Of a DNA stretch of 64,000 bases, positions 33,543-42,964 are shown in pieces. The notes beneath the pieces were generated by a model. The model saw nothing but the letters and a program-made list of their open reading frames with translations. It made no database searches and was not told where the DNA came from. Position numbers and translations under genes: made by a program. Source of the stretch: Confluentibacter flavum (GTDB lineage Bacteria > Bacteroidota > Bacteroidia > Flavobacteriales > Flavobacteriaceae); the NCBI RefSeq assembly GCF_002843175.1, contig NZ_PJEO01000056.1, forward strand, positions 124,001 to 188,000, written 5' to 3'. How positions within the stretch are numbered: the first letter of the stretch is position 1; each line of letters begins with the position of its first letter.

Positions 33543-35138
33543 ATGCAAAAATTGAATCAGATATTTTGCCAGCCATATTTATACATTATTATAGCTTTAA
33601 TTGGCATTTCACTAAAATTTTACAAGCTCGACCAGCAATTTTTTTGGGACGACGAAATTGCTACGATTCTCCATACATCTGGCATCACAATGCATGAATA
33701 TGGAAGTAATATTCCTGTAAACAAAATAATTAATAAAACATATTTTGATGATATTTTGCGCTTAAATGACAGGAACCTTAGTTTTTCTGATCAATTTATT
33801 GGGCTTTTAAAAATGCCTCAGTTAACACCCGGACATTATTACTATTTTATTTTTTTAACACGGATGCTTGGCGACAATTACATGGTGTACCGTGGCTTTT
33901 CTGTTTTTCTCTTTTTAATATCCATATTGTTTCTCTTTTTACTAACTAAAAAGATATTTAAGTCTAACACAACCGCATGGATTGCAACCAGTATTTATAG
34001 TGTATCTCCCTTTTTCCAAATATATGCTCAAGAAGCTAGGTATTATATTTTATGGTCGGCTGCCCTTTTCATCATGCATTACGTGTTTTTATTAGCTATA
34101 GAAAAACAAAGAATAAAATGGTGGATTTTGTATGCTGCCGTTGGGTTTTTTGCGGTTCATACTACCATTTTATTTTATATAACTCTTCTTGCCCATTTTA
34201 TATATATAATCATTTGTTATCGAGACAAATGGAAACCTGTAGTTTTAAGTCAGTTTGCCATATTTTTATCGAGCCTCCCATGGCTTATTTATGCCTTTAT
34301 GAGTCGTAACCAAATTATGAATAGTTTAGAATGGCATAAAATACCTGTAGGTTCAGGGGTTAATTTTTTGGAACTATTACACACTCAGTTTAACAGCTTT
34401 AATGAAATTTTGGTATATTTTGAAAAACTTCCAATAAATGAAACATTTTATAACATAGGTATTTGGTTTTATGGTTTGGCTTTGTTGGGAGGCATTATTT
34501 TGTTTTTCTTTAAGGCAGAACATAAACTAAAATGGTTTGTAGGCTTAATTACTTTTTTAGGTGTAATAATCCTTATTATTTTAGATTTAATAAGATCTTC
34601 AGGTAGTTCTTACCTTAGCCGATACCTCCTAATTAACTTTGTTGGAATGATTATACTAATAAGTTTTGTGTTCCATAAAATAATGGAGAAAAGACCTGTA
34701 TTGTTCGGTGTCCTTTTTCTTTTGATAATTAGTGTAGAAATTATATCCTCTTTGGGTTTTGCTAATAATCTCTCCGATGGAAATAGAGCTGATTCTCTAT
34801 ACCATGTAAAAGACGCCAAAGAAAAATTTTATGGAAATGAGCATATTCTTATAATCTCTGATTTTAACGTGCTTAATTCAAGAAGTCCTACAACATTTAT
34901 GTCCCTGATGCATGCGAGCAAAAACAATAATATAGATGTTATTTATGCCACACCAGATTATCCGAATTTTAATGAGAATTTTCCGCTTGAAACCTATGAT
35001 AAAGTTTATGCCATGTACGTATCAGATGCTTTACTAAAACAATTAAAAAACAATTTCACAAAAGATGAACTTATATTAAAAGAAGAAAGAATAATGTATG
35101 GGTTTGATGTTTCTGTCTATGAAATAAAAAATGAATAA
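33543..35138 (+). CDS. GT39/ArnT-like polyprenyl-phosphate-sugar glycosyltransferase
   Basis: A 531-residue polytopic membrane protein with about ten hydrophobic segments. The first periplasmic loop holds FFWDDEIATILHTSG (Asp36, Asp37, Glu38), the acidic motif of GT-C fold enzymes such as protein mannosyltransferases and ArnT. A second loop region has YAQEARYYILWSA near residues 160-172. The C-terminal 100 residues are a soluble domain (HILIISDFNVLNS, IDVIYATPDYP). Such enzymes move a sugar from a polyprenyl phosphate donor to lipid or protein on the outer face of the inner membrane. Donor and acceptor are unknown. It is a single gene with no cell-wall cluster around it. Confidence 0.8.
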   Translation: MQKLNQIFCQPYLYIIIALIGISLKFYKLDQQFFWDDEIATILHTSGITMHEYGSNIPVNKIINKTYFDDILRLNDRNLSFSDQFIGLLKMPQLTPGHYYYFIFLTRMLGDNYMVYRGFSVFLFLISILFLFLLTKKIFKSNTTAWIATSIYSVSPFFQIYAQEARYYILWSAALFIMHYVFLLAIEKQRIKWWILYAAVGFFAVHTTILFYITLLAHFIYIIICYRDKWKPVVLSQFAIFLSSLPWLIYAFMSRNQIMNSLEWHKIPVGSGVNFLELLHTQFNSFNEILVYFEKLPINETFYNIGIWFYGLALLGGIILFFFKAEHKLKWFVGLITFLGVIILIILDLIRSSGSSYLSRYLLINFVGMIILISFVFHKIMEKRPVLFGVLFLLIISVEIISSLGFANNLSDGNRADSLYHVKDAKEKFYGNEHILIISDFNVLNSRSPTTFMSLMHASKNNNIDVIYATPDYPNFNENFPLETYDKVYAMYVSDALLKQLKNNFTKDELILKEERIMYGFDVSVYEIKNE

Positions 35139-35167
35139 ATTAAACTTCCTTCACTATTCACTTTTAA

Positions 35168-35707
35168 CTATTCATTTTTAACTTTTAACTTACTAAACAA
35201 GTCCCAAATAACCACCCCGGCACTCACCGAAATATTCAAGGAATGCTTGGTGCCATATTGCGGAATTTCAATCACCAAATCGCTAGCATTAACAACCTCT
35301 TGGGCAACCCCTTTAACTTCATTACCAAAAACCAAGGCGTATGTTGTTTGTTGTTGAGGCGTAAATTCGTTTAGCATGGTGGCGTTTTCTGCTTGTTCAA
35401 TAGCACAGATTTTTACGCCTTCAGCTTTTAATTTGTCCAATAATGTTTTTGTGTTTTCAACATATTCCCAAGCAACGGTTTCGGTACTTCCCAAGGCTGT
35501 TTTATGAATATCTTTATGTGGTGGTTTAGCGGTTATGCCGCAGAGATAAATTTTTTCAATTAAAAAAGCATCGCTGGTCCTGAATACCGAACCAATATTG
35601 TTTAAGCTTCTTATATTATCGAGAATAATAATGAGTGGTGTTTTAATAACCTGTTTAAAGTCGTTTACACTCAATCGATCTAATTCGCTGTTTTTTAGTT
35701 TTCGCAT
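35168..35707 (-). CDS. SpoU/TrmH-family RNA 2'-O-methyltransferase
   Basis: The protein has the knotted SPOUT methyltransferase motifs: motif 1 NIRSLNNIGSVFRTSDAF, motif 2 ALVFGNEVKGV and motif 3 YGTKHSLNISVSAGVVIWDL. It should transfer a methyl group from S-adenosylmethionine to a ribose 2'-OH in tRNA or rRNA. The short length (179 residues) without an N-terminal L30e-like domain is closer to TrmH/TrmL-type enzymes than to RlmB. I choose the ATG at 35705-35707 (MRKLKNSELDRLS). The in-frame ATG at 35728 lies inside a palindromic repeat arm and adds seven residues (MTENENN). Confidence 0.87.
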   Translation of the reverse strand: MRKLKNSELDRLSVNDFKQVIKTPLIIILDNIRSLNNIGSVFRTSDAFLIEKIYLCGITAKPPHKDIHKTALGSTETVAWEYVENTKTLLDKLKAEGVKICAIEQAENATMLNEFTPQQQTTYALVFGNEVKGVAQEVVNASDLVIEIPQYGTKHSLNISVSAGVVIWDLFSKLKVKNE

Positions 35708-35723
35708 ATTATTTTCATTTTCC

Positions 35724-35808
35724 GTCATCGCGAGTATAGCGAAGCAATCTGTTTGTTTTTTATTCTATCTTAAAAAAGATTACTTCTGTCTTGCCTCCCT
35801 CATAATGA
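35724..35808. repeat. degenerate inverted repeat of the GCGAAGCAATCT type
   Basis: GTCATCGCGAG...GCGAAGCAATCT (35724-35750) faces a degraded inverse copy, AGATTACTTCTGTC...CTCATAATGA (35778-35808). This is the layout of a widespread intergenic palindrome. It abuts the upstream in-frame start of the methyltransferase gene. Confidence 0.55.
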
Positions 35809-35955
35809 TAAGTAATTTTATTGTGCCTTTAAATCAATACATTGTTAATAATTGTAGATAACTTCTATTATTTCCATTTCAAAAAAAATCAAAATAATGT
35901 TACATTAGCAATCTTACATTATTCGCAAAAATAACACTTAAAAACCACTTGACCA

Positions 35956-38568
35956 TTGGCTAAAACCGTAAAAAAAGAAACGCCTTTAATGAAACAATAC
36001 AATGCTATTAAAGCAAAGTATCCGGATGCTTTACTATTGTTTCGTGTGGGTGATTTTTACGAAACCTTTGGTGAAGATGCTATAAAAACGGCTGGGATTT
36101 TAGGTATTATTTTAACCAAGCGTGGTGCTGGTAGCGATAGTGAAATTGAATTGGCCGGTTTTCCGCACCACTCCATAAACAACTATTTACCGAAACTTGT
36201 AAGAGCTGGAGAACGTGTTGCTATTTGCGATCAACTAGAAGATCCGAAACTGACAAAAGATATCGTAAAACGTGGTGTGACCGAGTTGGTAACGCCTGGT
36301 GTTGCTTTAAATGACGAAGTCTTAATATCAAAATCCAATAATTTTTTATGTTCGGTTTATTTTGATAAGAATTATATAGGCGTGTCTTTTTTAGATATTT
36401 CTACGGGTGAGTTTTTAACCTCGCAAGGAAACGCTGAATATATTGATAAACTGTTGCAAAATTTCAGTCCCAGTGAAGTCTTAGTTTCTAAACAAAAACG
36501 AACGCTTTTTAACGACACGTTTGGGAAAAATTTCCATACATTTTATATGGAAGATTGGGTATATCAAACCGATTATGCCTATGAAACGCTTATAAAACAT
36601 TTCAACACAAAAACGCTTAAAGGTTTTGGCATTGAGGATTTGTATGAAGGCATTATTGCATCGGGCTCTATTCTTCATTATTTATCGGAAACACAACATC
36701 ATAAACTTCAACATATTGCTTCCATTTCTAGAATTGCGGAAGACGATTATGTTTGGATGGATAAATTTACCATCAGGAATTTAGAGCTTTACAATTCTAC
36801 AAACAACAATGCGGTCACGCTTTTAAGTGTGATTGATAAAACCATTTCGCCTATGGGCGGACGCATGTTAAAGCGTTGGTTGGCGTTACCTTTAAAAAAC
36901 CTTGATAAAATTAAGCAACGCCACGATGTTGTTGGTTTTTTTATGAATGAACATGCCATTCTTCAAAAAATCCAAAATCATATCAAGCATATTGGTGATT
37001 TAGAACGGTTGATTTCCAAAGTGGCTACGGCTAAGGTAAATCCGCGAGAAGTCATTCAGCTTAAAAATTCTTTGGAAGCTATTGTTCCCATTAAAGCGTT
37101 ATCTGCCAATTGCCATAATGAATCGCTTAAAATTATTGGCGACACGCTACAAAGTTGTGATGTACTTCGAGCGAAAATTAAAGAGATGCTTAATGAAGAT
37201 GCGCCCGTGAATGTTTTAAAAGGACATACCATTGCTGCTGGATTTTCTTCTGATTTGGATGAGTTACGTGGTTTATCAAAATCGGGGAAAGACTATTTAA
37301 ACAAAATGCTTCAGCGCGAAAGTGAACGCACGGGTATTACATCACTTAAAATTGACTCCAACAATGTTTTTGGATATTATATTGAAGTCAGAAATACGCA
37401 TAAAGACAAAGTGCCTGCCGACTGGATTCGGAAACAAACCCTGGTAAGTGCCGAACGCTACATAACCGAAGAACTTAAAGAATACGAAGCAAAAATTTTA
37501 GGTGCCGAAGATAGAATTCTAGCCATAGAGCAGCAATTATTTTCAGAACTTGTGATGTGGCTCAATCAGTATATAAAACCCATACAACAAAATGCGTATT
37601 TAATTGGACAACTAGATTGTTTGTGTGGGTTTGCGCAATTGGCAAAATACAATACATATGTGCGCCCAACAATTGATGACTCTTTCGATTTAGATATTAA
37701 AGATGGCCGCCATCCTGTTATTGAAAAACAACTTCCCATTGGTGAACCTTATATATCCAACAATGTTTTTTTAAATAGAAGCACCCAACAAATCATCATG
37801 ATTACGGGTCCTAATATGTCTGGGAAATCGGCTATTTTACGTCAAACCGCCCTTATTGTTTTGTTGGCTCAAATGGGAAGTTTTGTACCTGCTGAATCGG
37901 CAAGGATTGGTTTGGTAGATAAAATTTTCACCAGAGTTGGCGCCAGTGATAATATTTCGATGGGAGAATCGACCTTTATGGTAGAGATGAATGAAACAGC
38001 CTCTATTTTAAATAATATTTCCGATAGAAGTTTGGTATTGCTCGATGAAATTGGCCGTGGCACCAGTACCTATGATGGTATTTCGATTGCGTGGGCTATT
38101 AGCGAGTATTTACACGAGCATCCATCAAAACCCAAAACGCTGTTTGCAACGCATTACCATGAATTAAATGAAATGACCGAAACGTTTGGTCGCATTAAAA
38201 ACTTCAACGTTTCCGTAAAAGAATTAAAGGACAATGTGCTATTTTTAAGAAAATTGGTTGAAGGGGGTAGCGAACATAGTTTTGGTATTCATGTCGCTAA
38301 AATGGCTGGGATGCCGCAACAAGTTTTGCATCGTGCCAATCAGGTTTTAAAGAAATTAGAGAAATCGCACTCCAGCGAAGCGCTCACAGATAAGGTAAAG
38401 TCCTTAAATAATGAGATGCAATTAAGCTTTTTCAATCTAGACGACCCGCTACTTGAAAATATTAAAGAAGAAATATTACATATTGATATTGACACACTTA
38501 CACCTGTGGAGGCACTTATGAAATTGAATGAAATTAAACGCATGCTGGTAAAGAAAAAAAGGGCTTAG
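35956..38568 (+). CDS. mutS: DNA mismatch repair protein MutS
   Basis: This 870-residue MutS recognises mismatches and recruits MutL. The mismatch-reading Phe-x-Glu is FYE at residues 34-36 in [11 protein letters not shown]. The connector and lever domains follow. The C-terminal ATPase has Walker [17 protein letters not shown] near 617-632 and Walker [17 protein letters not shown] near 693-708. The HTH end region contains [13 protein letters not shown]-like sequence. Translation starts at TTG (35956): [19 protein letters not shown] is the normal family opening, and the first ATG (35989) would remove eleven residues including part of that conserved block. No mutL is adjacent. Confidence 0.96.
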   Translation: MAKTVKKETPLMKQYNAIKAKYPDALLLFRVGDFYETFGEDAIKTAGILGIILTKRGAGSDSEIELAGFPHHSINNYLPKLVRAGERVAICDQLEDPKLTKDIVKRGVTELVTPGVALNDEVLISKSNNFLCSVYFDKNYIGVSFLDISTGEFLTSQGNAEYIDKLLQNFSPSEVLVSKQKRTLFNDTFGKNFHTFYMEDWVYQTDYAYETLIKHFNTKTLKGFGIEDLYEGIIASGSILHYLSETQHHKLQHIASISRIAEDDYVWMDKFTIRNLELYNSTNNNAVTLLSVIDKTISPMGGRMLKRWLALPLKNLDKIKQRHDVVGFFMNEHAILQKIQNHIKHIGDLERLISKVATAKVNPREVIQLKNSLEAIVPIKALSANCHNESLKIIGDTLQSCDVLRAKIKEMLNEDAPVNVLKGHTIAAGFSSDLDELRGLSKSGKDYLNKMLQRESERTGITSLKIDSNNVFGYYIEVRNTHKDKVPADWIRKQTLVSAERYITEELKEYEAKILGAEDRILAIEQQLFSELVMWLNQYIKPIQQNAYLIGQLDCLCGFAQLAKYNTYVRPTIDDSFDLDIKDGRHPVIEKQLPIGEPYISNNVFLNRSTQQIIMITGPNMSGKSAILRQTALIVLLAQMGSFVPAESARIGLVDKIFTRVGASDNISMGESTFMVEMNETASILNNISDRSLVLLDEIGRGTSTYDGISIAWAISEYLHEHPSKPKTLFATHYHELNEMTETFGRIKNFNVSVKELKDNVLFLRKLVEGGSEHSFGIHVAKMAGMPQQVLHRANQVLKKLEKSHSSEALTDKVKSLNNEMQLSFFNLDDPLLENIKEEILHIDIDTLTPVEALMKLNEIKRMLVKKKRA

Positions 38569-38598
38569 AAATAAAAAATATTATTTTAATAAAAAGCC

Positions 38599-38628
38599 TT
38601 TGGTTTTAGTATAAAAATTTTAAATTTG
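38599..38628 (+). promoter_or_regulatory. Bacteroidota-type promoter of the tRNA-Gly/tRNA-Leu transcript
   Basis: TTTG (38599-38602), an 18-base spacer and TAAATTTG (38621-38628) match the -33/-7 consensus exactly. The start should be near 38635, about 35 bases before the tRNA-Gly 5' end. Confidence 0.8.
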
Positions 38629-38668
38629 CATCCGCAATCGAAAGATTGTATACGTTCATAACATATAC

Positions 38669-38741
38669 GCGAAAATAGCTCAGTTGGTAGAGCGCCACCT
38701 TGCCAAGGTGGAGGTCGCGGGTTCGAATCCCGTTTTTCGCT
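38669..38741 (+). tRNA. tRNA-Gly (anticodon GCC)
   Basis: Acceptor arms GCGAAAA and TTTTCGC, D arm AGCTCAGTTGGTAGAGC, anticodon stem-loop CACCTTGCCAAGGTG and T arm GCGGGTTCGAATCCCGT fold without mismatch. The discriminator is T and CCA is not encoded. It is cotranscribed with tRNA-Leu 22 bases on. Confidence 0.96.
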
Positions 38742-38763
38742 CTGAAATTTATAAAAATACCAT

Positions 38764-38847
38764 GCTGAAGTGGTGGAATTGGTAGACACGTTGGACTTAA
38801 AATCCAATGGCCATTAGGCTGTACGGGTTCAAGTCCCGTCTTCAGTA
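38764..38847 (+). tRNA. tRNA-Leu (anticodon TAA)
   Basis: A class II tRNA of 84 bases. The acceptor is GCTGAAG with CTTCAGT (first pair G-T), the D arm GTGGTGGAATTGGTAGACAC, the anticodon stem TTGGACTTAAAATCCAA, and there is a long variable arm and a T loop GGTTCAAGTCC. CCA is not encoded. A terminator starts within five bases. Confidence 0.95.
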
Positions 38848-38850
38848 CTA

Positions 38851-38883
38851 AAGCCTTTACAAGAAATTGTAGAGGCTTTTTTT
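38851..38883 (+). terminator. terminator of the tRNA-Gly/tRNA-Leu transcript
   Basis: AAGCCTTTACAA and TTGTAGAGGCTT form an 11-12 bp stem with one mismatch around AGAA, followed by seven T. Confidence 0.85.
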
Positions 38884-38903
38884 ATTGTCTTTATTTAAAG
38901 AAT

Positions 38904-40028
38904 TTAGTTGAGCAAATATCTATTATAGATTTTTAAAGTTTTCTCTGCCATAGCTTTGGATGTGAAATTTTCACGTGCATAATCCCTCCCCATGTTGGCT
39001 GTTTTAGCAATTAATCCTGGCGAATCAATTAAATTTGATAAAAGCGTAAAAAGTTCAAAATGATTTTCATTAGAAAAAATAAAGCCAGTAATGTTATTTT
39101 CAATTTGCTCCGCTGCTCCCGACACATCACTTCTTATCACACAACACCCTGAAAGCATGGCCTCTATAATACACAAGGGGAATGCTTCCCTTCTTGATGG
39201 CAAAATGAATACATCAATCATGTCATATATAGGTTTTGGGTCTTGAAAAGCCATTCTAGACACTATTCCTTCTAAATTATATGAATGTATCAACTCGCTT
39301 AGCCATGTTTCATCTTCCTCACTTGCATCTCCAAGAATAATTAAGTGGATATTCGTTTTCTTAACGTCATCCAGTAAACTAATAGCTTTTAATAAAATAT
39401 CATGCCCTTTTCTGTGCTGTATAGTCCCCACAATACCTAAAACAATTTTATTTTTAGGAACCCCAAAATTGTGTTTGAGACTATTCACTTCAATCAATGA
39501 AGCTAGCTCATAAAATCTTTGCGACACGCCATTATGCACTATACTAATTTCATCCGTTGTGTAATTATATTTCTCCACACTTTCTGAGTAAATTTCTTGA
39601 CTCAATGCTATTTCGTGATTTGCTTTTTGATTAAAAAAAAGCAATTTTAGGTTTGATTGATGTGTCGTTTTTATAAACTTAAAGCCTAATATTTTGGGAA
39701 TAAACGATAATACGGGAGTATGAACATGAATAACATCAATGTGATATTTTAAAATTTGTTTTCTTGTTTTGATAACTGAAATTATATACTGCCTAATTAC
39801 TTTGAAAATATTTTCATAGATTATTGGATATGGTAATATTACAATAACAGCGCCTAACCTTTCTAAATTTTGCTGTAAATCCAAATTAATTTGTTTATCC
39901 GGAAATTCCGGTCCTGAAGTAAAAATATAGACTTTGTGTCTTTTTTTAATTAACTCCATTGTCAAATCTATTATATGTGTTGTTACTCCACTTAAATAAA
40001 GTATTCTAGAAAATATGGCTATATTCAT
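38904..40028 (-). CDS. glycosyltransferase family 4 protein
   Basis: A 374-residue GT-B enzyme starting at the ATG at 40026-40028 (MNIAIFSRILYLSGVTTHII). The upstream in-frame start adds ten residues with no support. The N-terminal half has the acceptor-side glycine-rich loop (SGVTTH). The C-terminal half has VLGIVGTIQHRKGHDILLKA and the donor-binding E-x7-E motif in REAFPLCIIEAMLSG, with SDVSGAAEQI after it. It should use a nucleotide-activated sugar for a polysaccharide or glycolipid. It is isolated between the tRNA pair and the xylose genes, with no other polysaccharide genes nearby, so its pathway cannot be inferred. Confidence 0.88.
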   Translation of the reverse strand: MNIAIFSRILYLSGVTTHIIDLTMELIKKRHKVYIFTSGPEFPDKQINLDLQQNLERLGAVIVILPYPIIYENIFKVIRQYIISVIKTRKQILKYHIDVIHVHTPVLSFIPKILGFKFIKTTHQSNLKLLFFNQKANHEIALSQEIYSESVEKYNYTTDEISIVHNGVSQRFYELASLIEVNSLKHNFGVPKNKIVLGIVGTIQHRKGHDILLKAISLLDDVKKTNIHLIILGDASEEDETWLSELIHSYNLEGIVSRMAFQDPKPIYDMIDVFILPSRREAFPLCIIEAMLSGCCVIRSDVSGAAEQIENNITGFIFSNENHFELFTLLSNLIDSPGLIAKTANMGRDYARENFTSKAMAEKTLKIYNRYLLN

Positions 40029-40123
40029 ACCTGTGGTTTTAACCCTGATGGGAATCACTCTTAAATTTTTATGGATAGTTATTTAATAATGTAGTAATCT
40101 ACTTTTTAAATGCTTCGAAATAG

Positions 40124-40162
40124 ACCCCATTTGAATTATAATATACCTCATTTGAATTATAA
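40124..40162. repeat. tandem direct repeat with 21-bp period, possible regulator site
   Basis: CATTTGAATTATAA occurs at 40128-40141 and 40149-40162. With the preceding four bases, 17 of 18 positions match. The 21-bp period equals two helical turns, as in many paired operator half-sites. It lies about 100 bases upstream of the glycosyltransferase start in a 435-base gap (40029-40463) that otherwise holds only the relic frame and the gntR promoter. Confidence 0.55.
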
Positions 40163-40279
40163 ATTCATTAGTCACCATTTTTTCAAAGGAGTTGATTTTA
40201 TGTTTCAATTAAATTATTACTAAATCGTTTTTAGTTCTAAAAAAGTTAACTTTTCAATAATATTAACCTGCAAGAATAG

Positions 40280-40378
40280 ATTTTCGCAGGCATTGTTGGG
40301 GCCATGGTAGCGCAAAGTAAAGGTGCAAACCTGATTTTATTACCTTCAGATATTGAAGCGTTTATACATCCAGAATAA
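40280..40378 (+). pseudogene. possible C-terminal relic of an unidentified gene
   Basis: A stop-bounded frame ends at TAA 40376-40378 and reads IFAGIVGAMVAQSKGANLIL followed by LPSDIEAFIHPE. Its composition is protein-like, with balanced hydrophobic, acidic and glycine content, unlike the AT-rich low-complexity frames nearby. An ATG at 40304 would give a 24-residue peptide. The preceding CCTGCAAGAA/TTTTCGCAGG hairpin (40267-40290) may mark a rearrangement. I cannot name the parent family. Confidence 0.3.
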
Positions 40379-40405
40379 ATAATACTTAAAAAAAAATCAA
40401 ATTTT

Positions 40406-40436
40406 CTTGCAAAATTAGAAATTATAGTTATTTTTG
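40406..40436 (+). promoter_or_regulatory. promoter of the gntR-xylB-xylA operon
   Basis: CTTG (40406-40409), a 19-base spacer and TATTTTTG (40429-40436) fit the Bacteroidota consensus with one mismatch in the -33 box. The leader contains three overlapping AGAAC units (ACCAGAACAGAACAGAACGG at 40440-40459), a candidate regulator-binding or leader element immediately before the ATG at 40464. Confidence 0.65.
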
Positions 40437-40463
40437 CGTACCAGAACAGAACAGAACGGATTA

Positions 40464-41450
40464 ATGAATTTAAATATAAATTTCAATAGCGATATTCCAA
40501 AGTATCAGCAGTTAGTAAACGCCATCAATGATGCGCTTTCTAACAATACGCTGACTAGTGGAGATGCTTTACCTTCTGTTAATAGTATATGTAACAACCA
40601 TAATCTGTCAAGAGACACGGTTTTTAAGGCTTATACCATTTTAAAGGAAAATAGCGTTATAGAGTCTGTCCCAAACAAAGGTTATTATGTTGCCAACGAC
40701 ACTCGAAAAGTACTTTTGGTATTAGATACTTTTAAAGCTTATAAAGAAGTTTTGTACCATTCTTTTGTAAATAATTTACCTAAGAATGTTATAGTAGATG
40801 TGCAGTTTCATCATTACAACATCAACAACTTTAAAACCATTTTATATAATGGTAAGGGTAAATATTATAAATTTGTAGTTATGAGTTTTAATCATAAAGA
40901 TGTACCCATGGTATTATCTGAATTTGATAACGAAAAACTCCTGTTAATAGATTGGAATGTTCATTCAAATGAAACTAAAAATTTTGTGTTTCAAGATTTC
41001 GGAAAATCCTTTTATGAGGCTTTAAAAGAAGCCATGACGCCTTTTAAAAAATATAAGAAACTCGTTTTTGTTTATCCTTCATTTACAAACCATCCAACAG
41101 AATCGCTTACTTATTTTAAAATGTTTTGTGAAACCTATAATTTTAAATATAAAATCATTACAAACACAAACGAATTTAGCGTAACAAAAGGCGAAGCTTA
41201 TATTAGTGTGAGTGATAGAGTTTTAGGAATGTTTTTAGAACAATGTAGAGCCAAAGAATTCGAACCAGGAACAGACGTAGGTTTTTTATCTTATAATGAA
41301 ACACCCATGAAACAATTTATATACAAAGGCATTTCTGTTATTTCAACCGATTTTCAAGAATTAGGTGCTAAAGCAGCATCATTTATAAAACAAGATAAAC
41401 CAGTACAAAGTTATATACCAACAACATTAATATTAAGAGAATCATTATAA
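40464..41450 (+). CDS. GntR-type transcriptional regulator with sugar-binding-like domain, likely xylose regulator
   Basis: Residues about 8-70 form a winged helix of the GntR family (IPKYQQLVNAINDALSNNTL; LSRDTVFKAYTILKENSVIE). Residues 80-328 resemble a periplasmic-binding/LacI-like effector domain (KVLLVLDTFKAYKEVLYHSF; DVGFLSYNETPMKQFIYKGI; TLILRESL). The start is the ATG at 40464: the frame continues upstream to 40434, but that would begin inside the -7 promoter box. The xylB gene begins four bases after its stop, so regulator, kinase and isomerase form one operon. The direct inference is that it senses xylose or a derivative and controls this operon, perhaps through the AGAAC repeats. 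Confidence 0.85.
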   Translation: MNLNINFNSDIPKYQQLVNAINDALSNNTLTSGDALPSVNSICNNHNLSRDTVFKAYTILKENSVIESVPNKGYYVANDTRKVLLVLDTFKAYKEVLYHSFVNNLPKNVIVDVQFHHYNINNFKTILYNGKGKYYKFVVMSFNHKDVPMVLSEFDNEKLLLIDWNVHSNETKNFVFQDFGKSFYEALKEAMTPFKKYKKLVFVYPSFTNHPTESLTYFKMFCETYNFKYKIITNTNEFSVTKGEAYISVSDRVLGMFLEQCRAKEFEPGTDVGFLSYNETPMKQFIYKGISVISTDFQELGAKAASFIKQDKPVQSYIPTTLILRESL

Positions 41451-41453
41451 ATT

Positions 41454-42941
41454 ATGTATTATTTAGGATTAGACATAGGAAGTTCTTCCATTAAAGCAGC
41501 TATCGTTGAAATAGCTACAGGAAAAAGTATAGGTGTGGTTCAAGAACCAGAACAAGAAATGGGCATGTTTGCTCAAAAAAATGGCTGGGCAGAACAAAAA
41601 CCTGAAGATTGGTGGGTGCATATATGTAATGCCATTACCCGTTTAAAAAAACAATATAATATCTCAAGAACCCAAATAAAAGGTGTTGGTATTTCTTATC
41701 AAATGCATGGTTTGGTCATTGTTGATAAAGAAGGCAAACCACTCCGTAAAAGTATTATTTGGTGCGATAGTAGAGCGGTAGAAACTGGCAACAAAGCTTT
41801 TGAAGATATAGGTGAAGACACATGTTCGTCGCAATTACTTAACTCGCCAGCAAACTTTACGGCATCTAAATTAAAATGGGTAAAGGATAATGAACCCGAA
41901 CTGTACAAGAAAATTTACAAGTTTATGCTTCCGGGCGATTATATAGCTTACAAGTTTTCGAACGTTATAAACACGACTATTTCTGGACTTTCAGAAGGTA
42001 TTTTTTGGGATTTTAAAAACAATTCCGTTGCCGATTTTCTTTTAGAATATTATGGTATAGATAAATCATTAGTACCAGATATTGTGGACACATTTGGCTT
42101 ACAATCTGTTGTGAATGAAAAAGGGGAATCCGAAAGTGGTATTGCAGCAGGTACGCCTATTTATTACAGAGCAGGCGATCAACCAAACAATGCTTTATCC
42201 TTAAACGTATTTAATCCTGGTGAAGTGGCAGCAACAGGAGGAACTTCTGGTGTTGTTTACGCAGTAACCGATAGCTTATCTGTTAAAGAAAGTGCACGTG
42301 TTAACAATTTTGCACACGTTAACTATAAAAAAGATGAAGCGTCTAGAATTGGCAAATTATTATGTATCAACGGTGCCGGTATTCAATACAGATGGTTGCT
42401 AAATAATCTGGATGTAGATTCTTATGAAGAAATGAATAACTTGGCATCCAATATTCAAGTAGGGTCTGATGGTGTTTGTTTAATACCATTTGGAAATGGT
42501 GCTGAACGGATGCTTAACAATAAGGAAATAGGTACTAGAATAGTTAACATAAACTTAAATAATCATCATAAAGGGCATATATGTAGAGCGGCTTTAGAAG
42601 GCATTGCGTTTTCATTTGTATATGGCATGGAAATCTTAAAATCTGATGGCATAGAAGCTAAAGTTATTAGAGCTGGTAATGATAATTTATTCCGTTCAGA
42701 TATCTTTGCAAATACAGTAGCAACATTAATTGAGCAAGAAATAGAAATATACAATACAACAGGCGCTATAGGAGCTGCACGTGCAGCAGACTTACATAAA
42801 GGTGATTTTGAAAGCTTTGGAAAGGCTATTATTGATAACGATCATGTGATGACTTTTATGCCATTTAAAGATAAAAAACCGTATCTTGAAGCCTACCAAA
42901 ATTGGAAAAACGAATTAGAAATCATATTAAACAACAAATAA
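41454..42941 (+). CDS. xylB: xylulokinase
   Basis: The 495-residue FGGY kinase phosphorylates D-xylulose to xylulose 5-phosphate. The N-terminal phosphate loop is LGLDIGSSSIKAAIVE, with the substrate motif YQMHGLVIVDKEG near residues 82-94. The second domain has GGTSGVVYAV and CINGAGIQYRWLLNN. The conserved FGGY C-terminal signature region is around RAGNDNLFRSDIFANTVA. Length is standard for XylB. It lies four bases after gntR and 23 bases before xylA, in the usual regulator-kinase-isomerase order. Confidence 0.94.
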   Translation: MYYLGLDIGSSSIKAAIVEIATGKSIGVVQEPEQEMGMFAQKNGWAEQKPEDWWVHICNAITRLKKQYNISRTQIKGVGISYQMHGLVIVDKEGKPLRKSIIWCDSRAVETGNKAFEDIGEDTCSSQLLNSPANFTASKLKWVKDNEPELYKKIYKFMLPGDYIAYKFSNVINTTISGLSEGIFWDFKNNSVADFLLEYYGIDKSLVPDIVDTFGLQSVVNEKGESESGIAAGTPIYYRAGDQPNNALSLNVFNPGEVAATGGTSGVVYAVTDSLSVKESARVNNFAHVNYKKDEASRIGKLLCINGAGIQYRWLLNNLDVDSYEEMNNLASNIQVGSDGVCLIPFGNGAERMLNNKEIGTRIVNINLNNHHKGHICRAALEGIAFSFVYGMEILKSDGIEAKVIRAGNDNLFRSDIFANTVATLIEQEIEIYNTTGAIGAARAADLHKGDFESFGKAIIDNDHVMTFMPFKDKKPYLEAYQNWKNELEIILNNK

Positions 42942-42964
42942 ACATTAATTAAATTATAATTACA

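Noticed and set aside
38586-38807. 73-codon minus-strand frame covering tRNA-Gly and part of tRNA-Leu
   Set aside because: It is antisense to two clear tRNA genes. The apparent protein is the usual tRNA-derived artefact.
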